Origin: Candidatus Poribacteria bacterium
GTDB lineage: Bacteria; Poribacteria; WGA-4E; WGA-3G
Length of the DNA: 64,000 nt
Direction: 5' to 3'
NCBI GenBank assembly: GCA_022820835.1
Contig: JAJEET010000019.1
Span: 88,046 to 152,045 of the forward strand
The notes beneath the pieces are model-generated. The model ran no database searches. It was not told where the DNA came from and saw only the letters and a list, made by a program, of their open reading frames with translations. This document shows positions 36,246 to 44,027 of the stretch, in pieces (positions within the stretch are counted from its first letter, which is position 1; every line of letters starts with the position of its first letter). The translations under genes and the position numbers were made by a program.

Positions 36246-37220
36246 ATGGTACGTATAGGTGTAGTCGGAGTCGGTGGTATGGGGGGTTCCCATTGCAACG
36301 CACTCCCGAACGTTGAAAATTGTGAATTTGTAGGTGTCGCGGATTTACGCTTGGACGCAGCGCAAGCGGTTGCGGAAAAACACCAGATTCGCGCCTTCCA
36401 AGACTATAAAGAGTTGTTTGCTATCGTGGACGGTGTTGTCGTCGCGACGCCACCGGTAGCACATACACAGGTCGTCGTTGATGCGGCGGAGGCAGGGGTA
36501 CACGCTTTTTGTGAGAAGCCGCTCTCCTTGACGCTGGCTGACGCAGATGCGATGATCGCGGCATCGGATAAGGCTGGCACGCATCTGATGGTCGGGCAGG
36601 TGTTACGTTTCTATCCGGTACATGAACTCGGTAGACAGATGGTAGATGCAGGTGACATCGGCGATATCACCTGCATCGAAACCGATTACTCGGGGCCTTA
36701 CAACGCACCGCGGACACGTCCGGACAGTTGGTATGGCACGGTCGGAGGACTTTTGGAAAACGGCATCCATAAATCCGATCTGATTAACTGGTTCGGTGGC
36801 ACTGCGTTGACCGTCGCCGCGGAGGTCGGCAGCTTCTCCGGGCACGACGATTGGGAGGACTATACCGTCTCGCTCATCCGCTACGATTCAGGGGCTGTCG
36901 GTATCTTACGGTGGGGTCGTTTCCTGGGGGCACGCGGTACCAACGATACGATCATTGATGGTACGAAAGGTTCACTCCGTTTGGATATGGGGGCGGATCT
37001 CGCGTATTTCAAGAAAATCGGTGGCAACTGGGAAGAGATCGTTCCGAACCGTGATGGACCGAGTGGAGTCGTCGGTGAGTTGACCCATTTTGTTAACTGC
37101 ATCCGAGACAACAAAACACCGATGATTGACGGGAGAGGCGGGAAACACGCCGTAGAGGTCGTTCTGGCAACTTATCAATCGGCGAAAGAGAAGACCAAGG
37201 TCGTACTCCCGATGGCATAA
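36246..37220 (+). CDS. Gfo/Idh/MocA family oxidoreductase
   Basis: A 324-residue NAD(P)-dependent oxidoreductase with Rossmann motif GVVGVGGMGGSHC, the EKP motif as FCEKPLSLT near residue 93, and GLLENGIHKSDLINW, the conserved Gly-His-Asp motif containing the catalytic histidine. GAGGAGG precedes the ATG. It is smaller and closer to the family core than the other two copies in this window. Substrate unknown, probably a sugar or inositol. Confidence 0.92.
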   Translation: MVRIGVVGVGGMGGSHCNALPNVENCEFVGVADLRLDAAQAVAEKHQIRAFQDYKELFAIVDGVVVATPPVAHTQVVVDAAEAGVHAFCEKPLSLTLADADAMIAASDKAGTHLMVGQVLRFYPVHELGRQMVDAGDIGDITCIETDYSGPYNAPRTRPDSWYGTVGGLLENGIHKSDLINWFGGTALTVAAEVGSFSGHDDWEDYTVSLIRYDSGAVGILRWGRFLGARGTNDTIIDGTKGSLRLDMGADLAYFKKIGGNWEEIVPNRDGPSGVVGELTHFVNCIRDNKTPMIDGRGGKHAVEVVLATYQSAKEKTKVVLPMA

Positions 37221-37525
37221 TAGTTATCGGTTATCAGAGGGAATGGTTATCAGTACGGAATCGGGTCCGATTCCTTTCGGTTATCAGTGCTCGGTACGCT
37301 ACGCTTTCAGTTTTGAGCAACAACTCGTGCCTTAGTAAAAGTATCTGTAGAGGAGTTGTTGGTCAGAGTTAGAGAGATATATTGTGGCAGTTACAGAAAA
37401 TGTTCCCGACACAATGTGCTAACTGAGTACTGGAAGGTTGCGTAGCAACCGTACTGACAACTGTTAACTATTAACTGAAAGGTTTTCGCAGAAAAACCGT
37501 ACTGATAACTGACAACTATTTTAAA
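37221..37525. repeat. Intergenic repeat mosaic without genes
   Basis: This 305-base gap is built of short repeats. GTTATCGGTTATCAG at 37223-37237 and further GGTTATCAG units open it, an imperfect inverted repeat occupies 37313-37365 (listed separately), and the end (37490-37518) matches 33065-33093 over 29 bases. Also GGTTGCGTAGCAACC near 37436 is a palindrome. The final repeat stops 7 bases before the ATG at 37526. Nothing coding is seen. Confidence 0.7.
37313..37365. repeat. AACAACTCG inverted repeat, copy 1
   Basis: TTGAGCAACAACTCG at 37313-37327 and GAGTTGTTGGTCA at 37353-37365 form an imperfect hairpin. The shared core AACAACTCGTGCCTTA and the right arm match the copy at 47751-47803. 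Confidence 0.65.
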
Positions 37526-38395
37526 ATGGTTTTCCTTATTCTCAATATCATTCTACTTTCTGGGTTCGGGTTATTTCTTAAGCACGCCAAGAACAACCAG
37601 CAACGATTAAACCCGATCGGTTTTGTCAATTACCTTACTGCCTTCTGCATCAGCGTCTGGGCACTCTCACTTGAGCAGGACTTTGCGTTTTCAAAGCTGA
37701 CACTTGCGTTAGGTGTAGCAAACGGTGTGACTTACGCCATCGGGTTTGAACTTTTCACGATCGGTATCCGTCTGAGCGGAGTTGTCGTCACGGCTGCGAT
37801 CGTTAGACTCTCAATTGTAATACCGATTCTGGTATCAATGTTGTTTTGGCAGGAGATCCCAAACCTTTGGCAGAGCATCGGTCTCGTATTGACTTTTCTG
37901 GCGATCCCGCTCCTAAGCCAACGAGAAAAGGAACCGATCGATAAATGGACACCGAGTAGACCGGAAATCAGTCAAGGCTTAGGTTTTGCCGTTGTTATCA
38001 CGATTCTGCTCGTTACCGGTATATCACGCCTAACGATGAAAGCCTTCAATGAGATGTGTCCTATCGACGAGAAATCGTTCTATATGACGCTACTTTTCGG
38101 TGTGTGTACAGTCGTGTACTGCGGTGTATGCCTCCGTCAGAAAGTCTGGCCGAATTGGTGGGAAGCCTTCTACGGTGTGGTAATAGGATCCTGTAATGTC
38201 GGTGGGAGTTGGGCACTTCTTGTTGCACTTGATAAAGTGAGTGCCTTGATTGCGTTTCCGATGTCGAGTTCCGGTGGTGTGCTGTTTACGATGTTCGTCG
38301 GGATGGCATTCCTTCGTGAGCGGCTAAGTCGGACCTCCCTCATAGGTGCGCTGCTCGCGATGATTGCGTTAATCTTCGTCAACCTGAAGTCTTGA
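37526..38395 (+). CDS. EamA/DMT-type membrane transporter
   Basis: A 289-residue protein with about ten hydrophobic helices and a two-fold repeat, the layout of the drug/metabolite transporter superfamily. Seen are TYAIGFELFTIGIRLSGVVVTAAIVRLSIVIP in the first half (EamA helices 3-4 region) and VSALIAFPMSSSGGVLFTM and IGALLAMIALIFVNL in the second. A charged loop near residue 140 separates the halves. No ribosome binding site is visible; an intergenic repeat abuts the start. Substrate cannot be inferred. Confidence 0.82.
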   Translation: MVFLILNIILLSGFGLFLKHAKNNQQRLNPIGFVNYLTAFCISVWALSLEQDFAFSKLTLALGVANGVTYAIGFELFTIGIRLSGVVVTAAIVRLSIVIPILVSMLFWQEIPNLWQSIGLVLTFLAIPLLSQREKEPIDKWTPSRPEISQGLGFAVVITILLVTGISRLTMKAFNEMCPIDEKSFYMTLLFGVCTVVYCGVCLRQKVWPNWWEAFYGVVIGSCNVGGSWALLVALDKVSALIAFPMSSSGGVLFTMFVGMAFLRERLSRTSLIGALLAMIALIFVNLKS

Positions 38396-38413
38396 CTACA
38401 AAAAACATTTCCT

Positions 38414-38442
38414 TTGACTTTTTTCGGCACTTCTGCTATATT
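38414..38442 (+). promoter_or_regulatory. Predicted sigma70-type promoter for the LamG gene
   Basis: TTGACT at 38414-38419 and TATATT at 38437-38442 with a 17-base spacer. It would give an unusually long leader of about 170 bases before the TTG start at 38619. Confidence 0.6.
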
Positions 38443-38618
38443 ATTTAAAACTGTTTAGTGGGTTCTTGTTTTTCTTGAGTTAAGACCCATAGGTTTAACT
38501 TTTGAAGTTGCTGGTTGCCGTTGATTTTGAAACCGGTAAGCTGCGATGTTCTACGCAAGACCCTCAAAAGAATGATTGCTTAGAAATCGAGCAAATATCT
38601 ATTTTAGGGAGTAAGATT

Positions 38619-39371
38619 TTGAAACAAAAGATTATCTTTGGGCTACTTTTCCTCATTTTGGTAAGTGTTACAACGGTTTGTAATGCACAAGACCTTGTTC
38701 TTCACCTCTCTTTTGATGCGTTAGAAGGGGATGTTGTAAAAGATTTATCCGAATTTGGTAACGATGCAACTTTTAATAAAGGTAATCCAAAACTGATTGA
38801 CGGTGTCTTTGGACAAGCGATGGAGTTCGACGGACAAACTGCTGGCGAAATTAACGACAGTCCGAGCCTTGATATTGTTGATGCTATCACAATTGAGTTC
38901 TGGGCACTTGTCAAAGGCGGTGAAGCAATCCAGAGTGGTGTTGAGAAAGGATCGGCTTGGGTTTCCGGGCTATATAATCTCGCCGCACTCTACAACGGCG
39001 GGACGATCCTTCAATTCTTTGACCTTCCAGAACCGTGCAACGACGACAATATCGGTCCGAGCATTCAAGACGGCGAATGGCACTTCCTCGCTGGGACATG
39101 GGACGGTGATGACATTAAACTCTACATTGATGGTGAACTCGAAGCAGAGATGCCGTGTAAGGGCGAACTCTCACCGAACAACGAATCTGTTTATATCGGT
39201 GCCCGCGGCGCAAGTCAGCGGTTCCTTACCGGTGCGCTTGATGAAATCAAAGTCTATAATTACGCTTTAACCAAGGATGAGCTGCTTCAAGACATGGCGA
39301 CACCCGTCACATTGTCTGTTGACACACACGATAAATTGGCAACCTTCTGGGGCCGCCTCAAGACCGACTAA
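38619..39371 (+). CDS. Secreted LamG/concanavalin A-like domain protein, TTG start
   Basis: About 250 residues. The start is set at TTG 38619 because AGGGAG lies 7 bases upstream and a signal peptide begins there (KQKIIFGLLFLILVSVTTVCNAQ); a longer frame opens at ATG 38502 but has no ribosome binding site and would bury the signal. The mature protein is one LamG-like jelly roll: LVLHLSFDALEGD, FDGQTAGEIND, ITIEFWALVKG, GEWHFLAGTWDGDDIKLYIDGELE, GALDEIKVYNYALTKDEL. Such domains bind carbohydrates or proteins at the surface. It is followed 21 bases later by the first cyclophilin gene. Confidence 0.85.
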   Translation: MKQKIIFGLLFLILVSVTTVCNAQDLVLHLSFDALEGDVVKDLSEFGNDATFNKGNPKLIDGVFGQAMEFDGQTAGEINDSPSLDIVDAITIEFWALVKGGEAIQSGVEKGSAWVSGLYNLAALYNGGTILQFFDLPEPCNDDNIGPSIQDGEWHFLAGTWDGDDIKLYIDGELEAEMPCKGELSPNNESVYIGARGASQRFLTGALDEIKVYNYALTKDELLQDMATPVTLSVDTHDKLATFWGRLKTD

Positions 39372-39392
39372 CCGTAGAGAAAAGGAGGGGCA

Positions 39393-39995
39393 ATGAAAGC
39401 GATTCGCCATCTTTTGGCACAGCGTTCTGGTTACCAAAATTTGCTATACACAAGTCCAACGTTTCTTTTTTTATTATTAACGTTAATAGCTGGCTGCGCG
39501 CTTCCGTTTGGCGGTAATCTAACGCCTGAAGAACAGGTCGCAGTCGTTACAACCGATAGGGGCATATTCGTAGTCGAGTTCTACCCCGATGCCGCCCCGG
39601 TGGCAGTAGACAACTTCCTCAAACTGATCAACGAGAGATTTTACGACGGTTTAACATTTCATCGTATCGTTGAAGGTTTCGTTGCGCAGGGCGGTTGTCC
39701 GAAAGGCGACGGAACAGGTGGTCCAGGCTGGACCATCGTTGACGAGTACACAAACCCGAACCAACGTCCACACCTGAGAGGCACGGTGGCGATGGCTCGG
39801 ACCCCCGCGCCGAACTCATCCGGGAGCCAATTCTACATTTGCTTCAAACCCCAACCCGATCTTGACGGTAATTACACCACCTTTGGCGGTATCATTCAAG
39901 GAATGGATATCGTTGATCGCTTAGAGATAGGCGATGTCATGACAAAAATCCGATTGGAGGCGAAGTCAAAATATGTTAAGGCAACAGCAGAATAA
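39393..39995 (+). CDS. Cyclophilin-type peptidyl-prolyl isomerase lipoprotein
   Basis: A 200-residue exported proline isomerase. The N-terminus has a lipobox (LIAGCAL) after a hydrophobic stretch, so it is probably a lipoprotein. The cyclophilin core runs from about residue 47: TDRGIFVVEFYPDAAPVAVDNF, the catalytic FHRIVEGFVAQGG (Arg and Gln), GTVAMART, SSGSQFYICF, and FGGIIQGMDIVDRLE. Active-site residues are intact. AGGAGGGG lies before the ATG. It overlaps the next gene, a divergent paralogue, by 23 bases. Confidence 0.92.
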   Translation: MKAIRHLLAQRSGYQNLLYTSPTFLFLLLTLIAGCALPFGGNLTPEEQVAVVTTDRGIFVVEFYPDAAPVAVDNFLKLINERFYDGLTFHRIVEGFVAQGGCPKGDGTGGPGWTIVDEYTNPNQRPHLRGTVAMARTPAPNSSGSQFYICFKPQPDLDGNYTTFGGIIQGMDIVDRLEIGDVMTKIRLEAKSKYVKATAE

Positions 39996-40575
39996 GCAAC
40001 ATCGGCAGTTCGCATCCGCAGCACTTTTGGTACTGGCAATTCTATTTACCACCTTCTTGTTGAGCTGCGCGCAAGAAGAGAGGGAAGCACCCGCCCCACG
40101 CGCACGTCGCAGTGGAACAGGGACGGCCCTAACCCCAGCAAAACCCCAAATTGATCCCGCAACATCGGTCGCTGTTATTGAAACGGCGAAAGGTACTATT
40201 GAATTTGAATTTCTTGCAACTGAGGCTCCAGAAACGTCTAAGAATTTTATCAAAAACGCACAAGTCGAGTATTACAAAGGTGAAAAGTTCTATCGTGTAG
40301 AAGAACTCCTCATCCAAGCAGGTTCAAAGCTCGCTGCAGGCGAAACGCTCGCTATTGAGAACGGTGCGAAAGAGATGTCGAGAGGCGTTGTCGCTATGGC
40401 AAAGGAAGAGGGGGCAAGCGTCTCATACGCTTCCGAATTCTTCATCTGCCGAGATGAAACCATTCTTGACAGTGAGTACGCCATCTTCGGAAACGTCATC
40501 AGTGGAATGGATGTCGTTGATAGTATCGCACAAGACGATGTTATCACCAACATCACTATCCGAAAGAAAGAATGA
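39973..40575 (+). CDS. Divergent cyclophilin-like lipoprotein
   Basis: A 200-residue paralogue of the upstream gene, overlapping it by 23 bases in another frame. It has a lipobox (LLSCAQEE), a proline/arginine-rich linker, then a cyclophilin-like fold: VIETAKGTIEFEFLATEAPETSKNF, FYRVEELLIQAGS, GVVAMAKEEG, YASEFFICRDE, YAIFGNVISGMDVVD. The catalytic Arg and first Gln remain, but the QGG and SQF motifs have become AGS and SEF and the tryptophan/histidine loop is shortened. Isomerase activity is doubtful; a chaperone or binding role is possible. TGGAGG lies about 12 bases upstream. Confidence 0.82.
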   Translation: MLRQQQNKQHRQFASAALLVLAILFTTFLLSCAQEEREAPAPRARRSGTGTALTPAKPQIDPATSVAVIETAKGTIEFEFLATEAPETSKNFIKNAQVEYYKGEKFYRVEELLIQAGSKLAAGETLAIENGAKEMSRGVVAMAKEEGASVSYASEFFICRDETILDSEYAIFGNVISGMDVVDSIAQDDVITNITIRKKE

Positions 40576-40589
40576 TAGCTACCGCATAA

Positions 40590-40677
40590 CAGGCGAGGTT
40601 TGTAACCCCGCATTACTATTCGTAATAAGGAATAGGAACCACCTCATAGCAGGCGAGGTTTGTAACCCCGCCTGCTA
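40590..40677. repeat. Two direct copies of a GGCGAGGTTTGTAACCCC hairpin
   Basis: The same 22 bases occur at 40590-40611 and 40650-40671. In the second copy flanking bases extend the hairpin to 14-base arms (40647-40660 and 40664-40677) with a single mismatch. A related perfect hairpin is at 60466-60489. They may act as terminators or be an extragenic palindrome family. Confidence 0.7.
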
Positions 40678-40725
40678 TAAATGTATAGATAGTTACGGGC
40701 TTTACTATAATACGGAGAAATCTCT

Positions 40726-41097
40726 ATGGCATTAACTGTTATCCGCACGGCTCGCCCGAGCCCCGTTTGGCAGGAGAGCTACGTACGTGTGAAAAAAGGA
40801 CAACGACTCGTTATTGATGGTGAAGGTGCTTGGTCACCAGATGTGAAAAATCGAATCGCTTGGTGCGGTGCTGACGGCATCCCCAAAACCCCAGGCTCCG
40901 ATGGTTACTTGCTCCCCGGCACTAATATTGGTGCCCTTATCGCCAAGATCGGAAGCACTGTTTTCGCTGTCGGATCGCGTTATGACAATCCAGCACCTGC
41001 CGACGGTGTTATCTTTCTTGCTATGAACGAACACCCAAGCAATAACAATCAAGCAGGTAGTTTACTCGCACAAATCATCATCTTTGACGACGAATAA
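40726..41097 (+). CDS. Small LecA-like (PA-I galactophilic lectin fold) protein
   Basis: A 123-residue protein without signal peptide. The pattern VIRTARPSPVWQESYVRVKKGQ, VIDGEGAWSPD, IGALIAKIG, FAVGSRYDNPAPADGVIFLAMNEHPSNNNQAGS matches the beta-sandwich of the PA-IL/LecA group, where a calcium ion held by residues of the N-rich loop (here NEHPSNNN) binds galactose. The sugar specificity is not known. TACGGAGAAAT precedes the ATG and a TATAAT box lies at 40706-40711. It stands before the DUF1844 gene. Confidence 0.6.
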   Translation: MALTVIRTARPSPVWQESYVRVKKGQRLVIDGEGAWSPDVKNRIAWCGADGIPKTPGSDGYLLPGTNIGALIAKIGSTVFAVGSRYDNPAPADGVIFLAMNEHPSNNNQAGSLLAQIIIFDDE

Positions 41098-41158
41098 TCC
41101 AACCTTTGGCATAACATACATACTGTATATATCAGACTATCGGAATTAGGAGCGATAT

Positions 41159-41602
41159 ATGACAGAGACGAAAACTCAGGAAGAAGCACAACAACTTCCA
41201 CGTATAGATTTTATCAGTTATCTTAACAATCTCGTAGCAACGGGGCAGCTCTATTTAGAGGGAATCCGAGATCCTGAAACAGACGAGGTGGTTGTCAATC
41301 TTGGACTCGTAAAAGGCATTATTGATACTATTGAGATGCTCGAAGAAAAGACGCAAGGAAATCTCACCGCACCGGAATCCAATTTTCTGGCGAACACGCT
41401 CTACGAGCTGAGAATGGGATACGTCCGTGCAATCAGTAGGCAGGAAACAGCACAAACAGAGACTACGCCCGATTCAACTGAGGAAGCAGATACCTCATCT
41501 GAAGAAACTCCAGCTTCAGCTGAAGCAGAAACCTCGGTTGAAGATTCTGCAGTAGATACATCTACAGATGAGACGAGAAATGTCTCGAAGCCAGAAAAGT
41601 AG
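41159..41602 (+). CDS. DUF1844 family protein
   Basis: A 147-residue cytoplasmic protein. The DUF1844 pattern is clear: IDFISYLNNLVATGQLYLEGI, DPETDEVVVNLGLVKGIIDTIEMLEEKTQGNL, and LYELRMGYVRA. The C-terminal 45 residues are a Glu/Ser/Thr-rich tail (TTPDSTEEADTSSEETPASA), longer than usual. TTAGGAG precedes the ATG. The family is widespread in Planctomycetes, Acidobacteria and Poribacteria and of unknown function. Confidence 0.88.
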   Translation: MTETKTQEEAQQLPRIDFISYLNNLVATGQLYLEGIRDPETDEVVVNLGLVKGIIDTIEMLEEKTQGNLTAPESNFLANTLYELRMGYVRAISRQETAQTETTPDSTEEADTSSEETPASAEAETSVEDSAVDTSTDETRNVSKPEK

Positions 41603-41712
41603 TAAGGACTCAAACACCGGATCCATGCGTCGCAAATTTGAACACCCCAATTTCCATGAATTATTTACCACAAACGGGGTTAACTCCGTTAAACTTTTTG
41701 GGAGGACCATTC

Positions 41713-42765
41713 ATGGAATTCTATCACGGTACGACGTTAAGCAACGCAAGAGGTATTATCGAAAATGGGTTTCGACCCCGTGGCGGCGCGATTTGGTTTA
41801 CAACGCAGTGGGATTATGCGAAAAACCGCGCCGAGCAGAAGGCGCGGCGAAAACAGGGTAGACCTGTTGTCCTGAAAACCGACTTGGATATCGAAGAACT
41901 TCGCACGTCCATCGGTAACGGCAAAATTCAAGTCAGGGGCGGCATCGTAGCTGTTAATGAACGGTTGTCTATTCAACTCCTACAGTCTAATTTTTTCGAG
42001 TTGTTAGCCTGTCCAATCGCGTTAGCAAAATGGGTGAATCATCAATTAGGGCTCTACTCGCATAACGGTGTGAGCCGAAACCATTGGGGTGTTGTGAGGT
42101 TGGCACATTGGATGAATAACCGAATGAAATCGGGGACCGGAAACCGTATTGATTGGCATGAGTTTTTTGAAAAAGGTAGGCAGTGGCTACCAGCATTCTT
42201 TGACAAAATTCCGTTCAGTCCTGAAAGATTCCCTATTCAACATCTTCAGAATGATACGATTGCAGTCCGAGTATGCCTTGAGACGCGAGAGAAACCACTT
42301 CAACCATCGAAAGTTGATACATCTTACGACAAGGCAATGGCAGACATTTCTGATGAAAATCCAAAACGGCGGATGCGAGGACTCCGATCCCTTGAAAAGC
42401 TCGGGACTGAAGAACTATTTGATTGGTGTGTGCTGCATCTTGAAGATGAATCGGTGGATGTCGTTTGCAATGCTTTACGAGTTATGTGCCGTTGCGATGA
42501 CGGATATGTCGCCCCAATTCTACCACACGCCGAATCCAAAAACAGACGTATCCGCGCTGGTGCGCTCGCTGCCCTCGCAAAACACGACCTTGATGATCCA
42601 GAACGCTGGTTTGAACGCGGGCTTAAAGACCCGGCAACGTGTGTACGCATGGAGGTCGCGAGGCTTTTGCCGAAACTTGACAGAATTGCGTGCCAAGAAC
42701 TTTTCGATATTGCCCGACACGATCCGAATCCAGTCGTCAAACGTCTCGCTAAAAAGCGGAATTAA
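41713..42765 (+). CDS. Putative ADP-ribosyltransferase-like domain with HEAT repeats
   Basis: About 350 residues from ATG 41713, chosen over an upstream ATG at 41638 because GGGAGG lies 7 bases before it. The first 100 residues have FYHGTTLSNARGIIENGF, IWFTT and RGGIVAVNERL, the His-Gly-Thr and strand pattern of PARP-like ADP-ribosyltransferases; the last catalytic residue cannot be pinned down. A middle segment, about 100-215, has no recognised domain. From about 220 come three or four HEAT-type repeats (RRMRGLRSLEKLGTEELF, RRIRAGALAALAKHD, ECVRMEVARLL-like). The HEAT region may select the target. The next gene is a potassium channel. Confidence 0.55.
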   Translation: MEFYHGTTLSNARGIIENGFRPRGGAIWFTTQWDYAKNRAEQKARRKQGRPVVLKTDLDIEELRTSIGNGKIQVRGGIVAVNERLSIQLLQSNFFELLACPIALAKWVNHQLGLYSHNGVSRNHWGVVRLAHWMNNRMKSGTGNRIDWHEFFEKGRQWLPAFFDKIPFSPERFPIQHLQNDTIAVRVCLETREKPLQPSKVDTSYDKAMADISDENPKRRMRGLRSLEKLGTEELFDWCVLHLEDESVDVVCNALRVMCRCDDGYVAPILPHAESKNRRIRAGALAALAKHDLDDPERWFERGLKDPATCVRMEVARLLPKLDRIACQELFDIARHDPNPVVKRLAKKRN

Positions 42766-42826
42766 AATCGGAACAATCATAACGATGTTCCGGTAGGTGC
42801 AGTTAGCACCCTCATGAAATGGGAGA

Positions 42827-43852
42827 ATGAATTACCAACGCCAGATTACAATCGCTTTAGCGATGCTTGCCGGCTTGCTTGTGATCGGAACCGTCGGTTA
42901 TCTACTGCTCGAACAGGATAATCCGCGAGGAGAATGGACACTCCTTGACGCGATCTATATGACGGTCATTACGTTGACAACTGTCGGTTATGGCAACATG
43001 GACATGAGCGATGATGGACGTATTTTCACGCTGTTTCTGCTCATCGGTGGGTTCGGTGTGTTCACCTATAGTATCACGATCGCCACGGCGTATCTTATTG
43101 AAGGGCAGTTACAGAGTTTTTTCCGACAACAAAAAATGATCCGAACTGTCGATAAATTATCAAACCACTATATCATTTGTGGGCTCGGTGATACCGGCGT
43201 ACATGTGCTTGACGAGATGCTGAAGGCAGATGTAGAATTCGTGGGTATTGAATTTGAGGAAGAGCGAATTACCCACTTGACGGATACACGGCATTTTTCG
43301 TACCTCCAAGGCGACGCAACCGACGACGAATTGCTCATCCGGGCAGGCATCACACGCGCGCGAGGACTGATTACATGCCTCAGTCGGGACCAAGATAACC
43401 TATTTGTCGTCATCTCCGCCCGAAAACTCAACCCTCACTTAAAAATAGCCTCTAAAGCCGTTGAAGACAACTCACCGGGTAAACTTATCATCGCTGGCGC
43501 AGATGAAGTTGTGCTACCGGATCATATCGGTGGCATACGCCTCGCCTCCAGTATCCTCTACCCACATCTCGTAGAGTTCTTACAAAGTATCACCCAAAAT
43601 CTGGATGATACGCATTTCGCAGAATCTATTGTTCGACGAGATTCTCAACTCGACGGGATTTCTCTCAAAGCCGCAAGTATCCAAGAGCAGACGGGGTTGG
43701 TTATCATTGCTATCCGTGATAACGACGGCACATTTCTCTATAATCCACCAAGTGATAAGAGATTGCAAACAGGAGATGCCATATTAGTCGTCGCTAACCA
43801 AAGACAGTTACAACTGTTACACAGACTTACAGGCGACTTCAGTTCGCCATAG
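42827..43852 (+). CDS. Two-helix potassium channel with RCK (TrkA-N/TrkA-C) domains
   Basis: A 341-residue channel. TM1 is about residues 7-27, the pore filter TVGYGN about 48-53 and TM2 about 63-87, then a cytoplasmic RCK part with the Rossmann motif IICGLGDTGVHVLDEM (about residue 113), IEFEEERITHL, LQGDATDDELLIRAGI, and a TrkA-C domain about residues 265-340 (LDGISLKAASIQEQTG). This MthK-like arrangement gives ligand-gated K+ flux. It lies 61 bases after the HEAT gene; the functional link is unknown. Confidence 0.92.
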   Translation: MNYQRQITIALAMLAGLLVIGTVGYLLLEQDNPRGEWTLLDAIYMTVITLTTVGYGNMDMSDDGRIFTLFLLIGGFGVFTYSITIATAYLIEGQLQSFFRQQKMIRTVDKLSNHYIICGLGDTGVHVLDEMLKADVEFVGIEFEEERITHLTDTRHFSYLQGDATDDELLIRAGITRARGLITCLSRDQDNLFVVISARKLNPHLKIASKAVEDNSPGKLIIAGADEVVLPDHIGGIRLASSILYPHLVEFLQSITQNLDDTHFAESIVRRDSQLDGISLKAASIQEQTGLVIIAIRDNDGTFLYNPPSDKRLQTGDAILVVANQRQLQLLHRLTGDFSSP

Positions 43853-43902
43853 CCGTTTGTCGTTTGTACAATGATCCGTGGTCCCGGGAAACGGAAAAAC
43901 GT

Positions 43903-43931
43903 TGACCGGTTAATATCATTGTGATATGATG
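43903..43931 (+). promoter_or_regulatory. Predicted sigma70-type promoter for the ComM-like gene
   Basis: TTGACC at 43903-43908 and TATGAT at 43926-43931, 17-base spacer, nearly 100 bases before the ATG at 44028. Confidence 0.65.
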
Positions 43932-44027
43932 GTATTAGCGTGAGTTTGATCAAAAGGAACTGTAGATATATCGTTAATCATAGTTTTACGACATTTAAAA
44001 TAACGCAAATTGGAAGGAAACATCTGT

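Noticed and set aside
38500..38618. GEMM-like cyclic di-GMP riboswitch in the LamG leader
   Set aside because: ACGCAA is present but the preceding conserved stem and GCAAACC-type core are not; the match is too short.
40590..40677. Two direct repeats as a minimal CRISPR
   Set aside because: Only two units, self-complementary, and no cas genes near.
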